This document shows positions 31,079 through 32,547 of a DNA stretch of 32,547 nucleotides, piece after piece (within the stretch, counting starts at the first letter, position 1; the number at the start of each line of letters is the position of its first letter). The notes beneath the pieces were generated by a model that was given only the letters and a program-made list of their open reading frames with translations, made no database searches and was not told the DNA's origin. The DNA is from Pseudomonadota bacterium (lineage in GTDB: Bacteria; Pseudomonadota; Gammaproteobacteria; Burkholderiales; Burkholderiaceae_C). The stretch spans positions 1 to 32,547 of the forward strand of contig JAKOYD010000138.1 in NCBI GenBank assembly GCA_029780695.1, in the 5' to 3' direction. Made by a program: the position numbers and the translations under genes.

Positions 31079-32547
31079 ATGGCGAAACGGACGATTCAGG
31101 TGCGTGAGCAGACGGGCATGCTGGCTTCGCCGGCGCTGGCCAGCGCGCCGGTGCTGGACCTGATGTGCTCGCACTTCGTGCTGACGCTGGCCGCGCAGCA
31201 GGGCAGCAAGTTCAACGTGCGGCGCGACATCAACGGCCTGATGGCGCTGGCCGGCCGCCACCTGCTGTGGCCCGAGCCGGTGCTGCTGCGCCTGCGCGAA
31301 TTCCTCACCCGCCGCTGCAAGGACAACGAGTTCTGGCGAGGCCACGAGGCGCTGTCGAATGCCGAGTTCCTGGAGCGCCACGGCATCTGGCGCGGCCCGT
31401 ATGAAGAAGGCACGCTGTTCTTCTACCTGGACGAGTACGCCAAGGACTCGCCCAAGGACCTGCTGGCGCTGCTGGCCAGCACCGGGCAGTGGCTCAACCA
31501 CGCGCTCAAGAAGCAGTCCACCCTGGTCGAGAAGAACATCGACGCGCTGTCGAACCTGTTGCAGCTCAACAAGGCCGAGCGCGCGCTGCTGCTGTACGGC
31601 ACGCTGGCGCGCTACCAGCGCGACTTGCGCAGCCTCCTGGTGGAGTTCAAGGTCAACAACGCGCCCGAGGCGTACGCGGCCATCGCCGCCATCGCCGGCG
31701 TCAGCGCCACCGACGTGGGCGAGGCGCTGCGCGCCGGCGGCCGGCTGGAGCGCATCGGGCTGGTGGAGAACCTGATCTCCGAGCACAGCATCACCGACCT
31801 GGCCGACCTGATGAAGGTCAGCGAGAAGCTGCCCCCCGTGCTGATGCGCCAATACCGCGACCGCGCCGAGCTGATGGCCGTATTCACCCGCCCGGCCGCG
31901 CCCAGCCCGCTGAAGGCGGCCGACTTCGGCTTCGCCGGCGACGACGTGCAGGTGCTCGTCAACCTGCTGCGCAAGGCCCAGGCCACCAAGGCGGCGGGCG
32001 TCAACGTGCTGCTCTACGGCCCGCCCGGCACCGGCAAGACCGAGCTGGCCAAGGTGGTGGCGCGCGAGGCCGGGCTGGACTTGTTCGAGGTCGAGTACGC
32101 CGACCGCGACGGCAACAGCCTCTCGGGCCGCGACCGCTACCGCTCGATGCAGATCGCCCAGGTGTTCCTCAAGGGCTCGCAGGAGGCCGCGCTGCTGTTC
32201 GACGAGGTGGAAGACGTGTTCCCGCCCATCAGCGTGGACGCCGCCGGCCTGATGGCGCGGCAGGAGCAGCAGGCGCTGGCGGCCGCCGTCGGCCACAGCG
32301 TCAACGGCAAGGCCTGGGTGAACCAGATCCTGGAGAACAACCCGGTGCCCACCATCTGGGTCACCAACCGCATCGAGCAGATCGACCCGGCGTTCCGCCG
32401 CCGCTTCGCCTACCACCTGGAGCTGACCTCGCCGCCGCCCGGCGCGCGCGAGCAGCTGGTGCGCCGCACGCTGGAAGGCGTGGCGGTGAGCGACGCCTTC
32501 GTCGGCAATCTGACCGAGCGCAAGGGCCTGACGCCGGCGCAGATCCG
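31079..32547 (+). CDS. AAA+ ATPase (3' end outside window)
   Basis: The first 489 codons are visible. Residues 1 to about 300 are an all-helical region with no domain I recognise (starts MAKRTIQVREQTG). The AAA+ core follows: Walker A GPPGTGKTE near residue 318, Walker B LLFDEVEDVF near residue 375, sensor-1 TIWVTNRIEQID and the arginine finger in FRRRF. The core resembles CDC48/FtsH-like single AAA modules, suggesting a remodelling or unfolding role. AGGAGG (31068-31073) lies at good spacing before the ATG at 31079, fixing the start. It is transcribed divergently from the channel protein gene. The client and the partner genes lie beyond the window. Confidence 0.88.
   Translation, partial: MAKRTIQVREQTGMLASPALASAPVLDLMCSHFVLTLAAQQGSKFNVRRDINGLMALAGRHLLWPEPVLLRLREFLTRRCKDNEFWRGHEALSNAEFLERHGIWRGPYEEGTLFFYLDEYAKDSPKDLLALLASTGQWLNHALKKQSTLVEKNIDALSNLLQLNKAERALLLYGTLARYQRDLRSLLVEFKVNNAPEAYAAIAAIAGVSATDVGEALRAGGRLERIGLVENLISEHSITDLADLMKVSEKLPPVLMRQYRDRAELMAVFTRPAAPSPLKAADFGFAGDDVQVLVNLLRKAQATKAAGVNVLLYGPPGTGKTELAKVVAREAGLDLFEVEYADRDGNSLSGRDRYRSMQIAQVFLKGSQEAALLFDEVEDVFPPISVDAAGLMARQEQQALAAAVGHSVNGKAWVNQILENNPVPTIWVTNRIEQIDPAFRRRFAYHLELTSPPPGAREQLVRRTLEGVAVSDAFVGNLTERKGLTPAQI

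Overview
The window reads as a chromosomal segment of a GC-rich betaproteobacterium. Codon use, the gene set and several dispersed repeat families (an ATAGC...GCGCTT palindrome, CCCCCT/AGGGGG palindromes and dRS3-like ATTCCC-N8-GGGAAT elements) point to Burkholderiales, most likely a member of the Comamonadaceae. This placement comes from gene content and repeat style, not from a database comparison. There are no rRNA or tRNA genes, no CRISPR array, no phage module and no complete insertion sequence.

Layout. 1-1113 (-) is metX, preceded by a SAM-II-type riboswitch, an intrinsic terminator and a promoter (1117-1228). Then come a TMEM165/GDT1-type Mn/Ca exporter (-) and a glycine-rich RRM RNA-binding protein (+) whose Shine-Dalgarno can be sequestered in a 5'-UTR hairpin. 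3160-6362 (-) holds an SDR oxidoreductase and a tightly overlapping lipopolysaccharide operon kdsD-kdsC-lptC. 6363-6857 contains an unusually AT-rich promoter region in front of a 2101-residue secreted repeat protein (about 15 DUF11-like modules, IPTL-CTERM-type tail) that ends at a strong terminator. 13307-18219 (+) is an acetoacetyl-CoA synthetase carrying two in-frame 120-bp repeat units, overlapped by a hybrid histidine kinase. A single-domain response regulator converges on the kinase.

19092-24562 holds a glycine-zipper envelope protein (+), the cbpM and cbpA co-chaperone pair (-), an EamA-type permease (-), a flavin reductase (-) and an alpha/beta hydrolase (+) whose nucleophile position is glycine. 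24770-28753 holds a universal stress protein (-), a metallophosphoesterase (-), a 55-residue small protein (+) behind a palindromic promoter, and GTP-dependent PEP carboxykinase (-). 29026-32547 holds a 46-residue membrane protein (-), a CmpX/MscS-like channel protein (-) and an AAA+ ATPase (+) cut by the window end.

How the genes fit together: most are housekeeping or envelope functions (methionine synthesis, Kdo/LPS, gluconeogenesis, osmotic and stress response). The distinctive content is in the non-coding layer: a SAM riboswitch with a visible antiterminator, a possible RNA switch on the RRM gene, a palindrome over a small-gene promoter, a terminator-like hairpin ahead of pckG, and at least three repeat families, one of which has inserted into a coding sequence without breaking frame.
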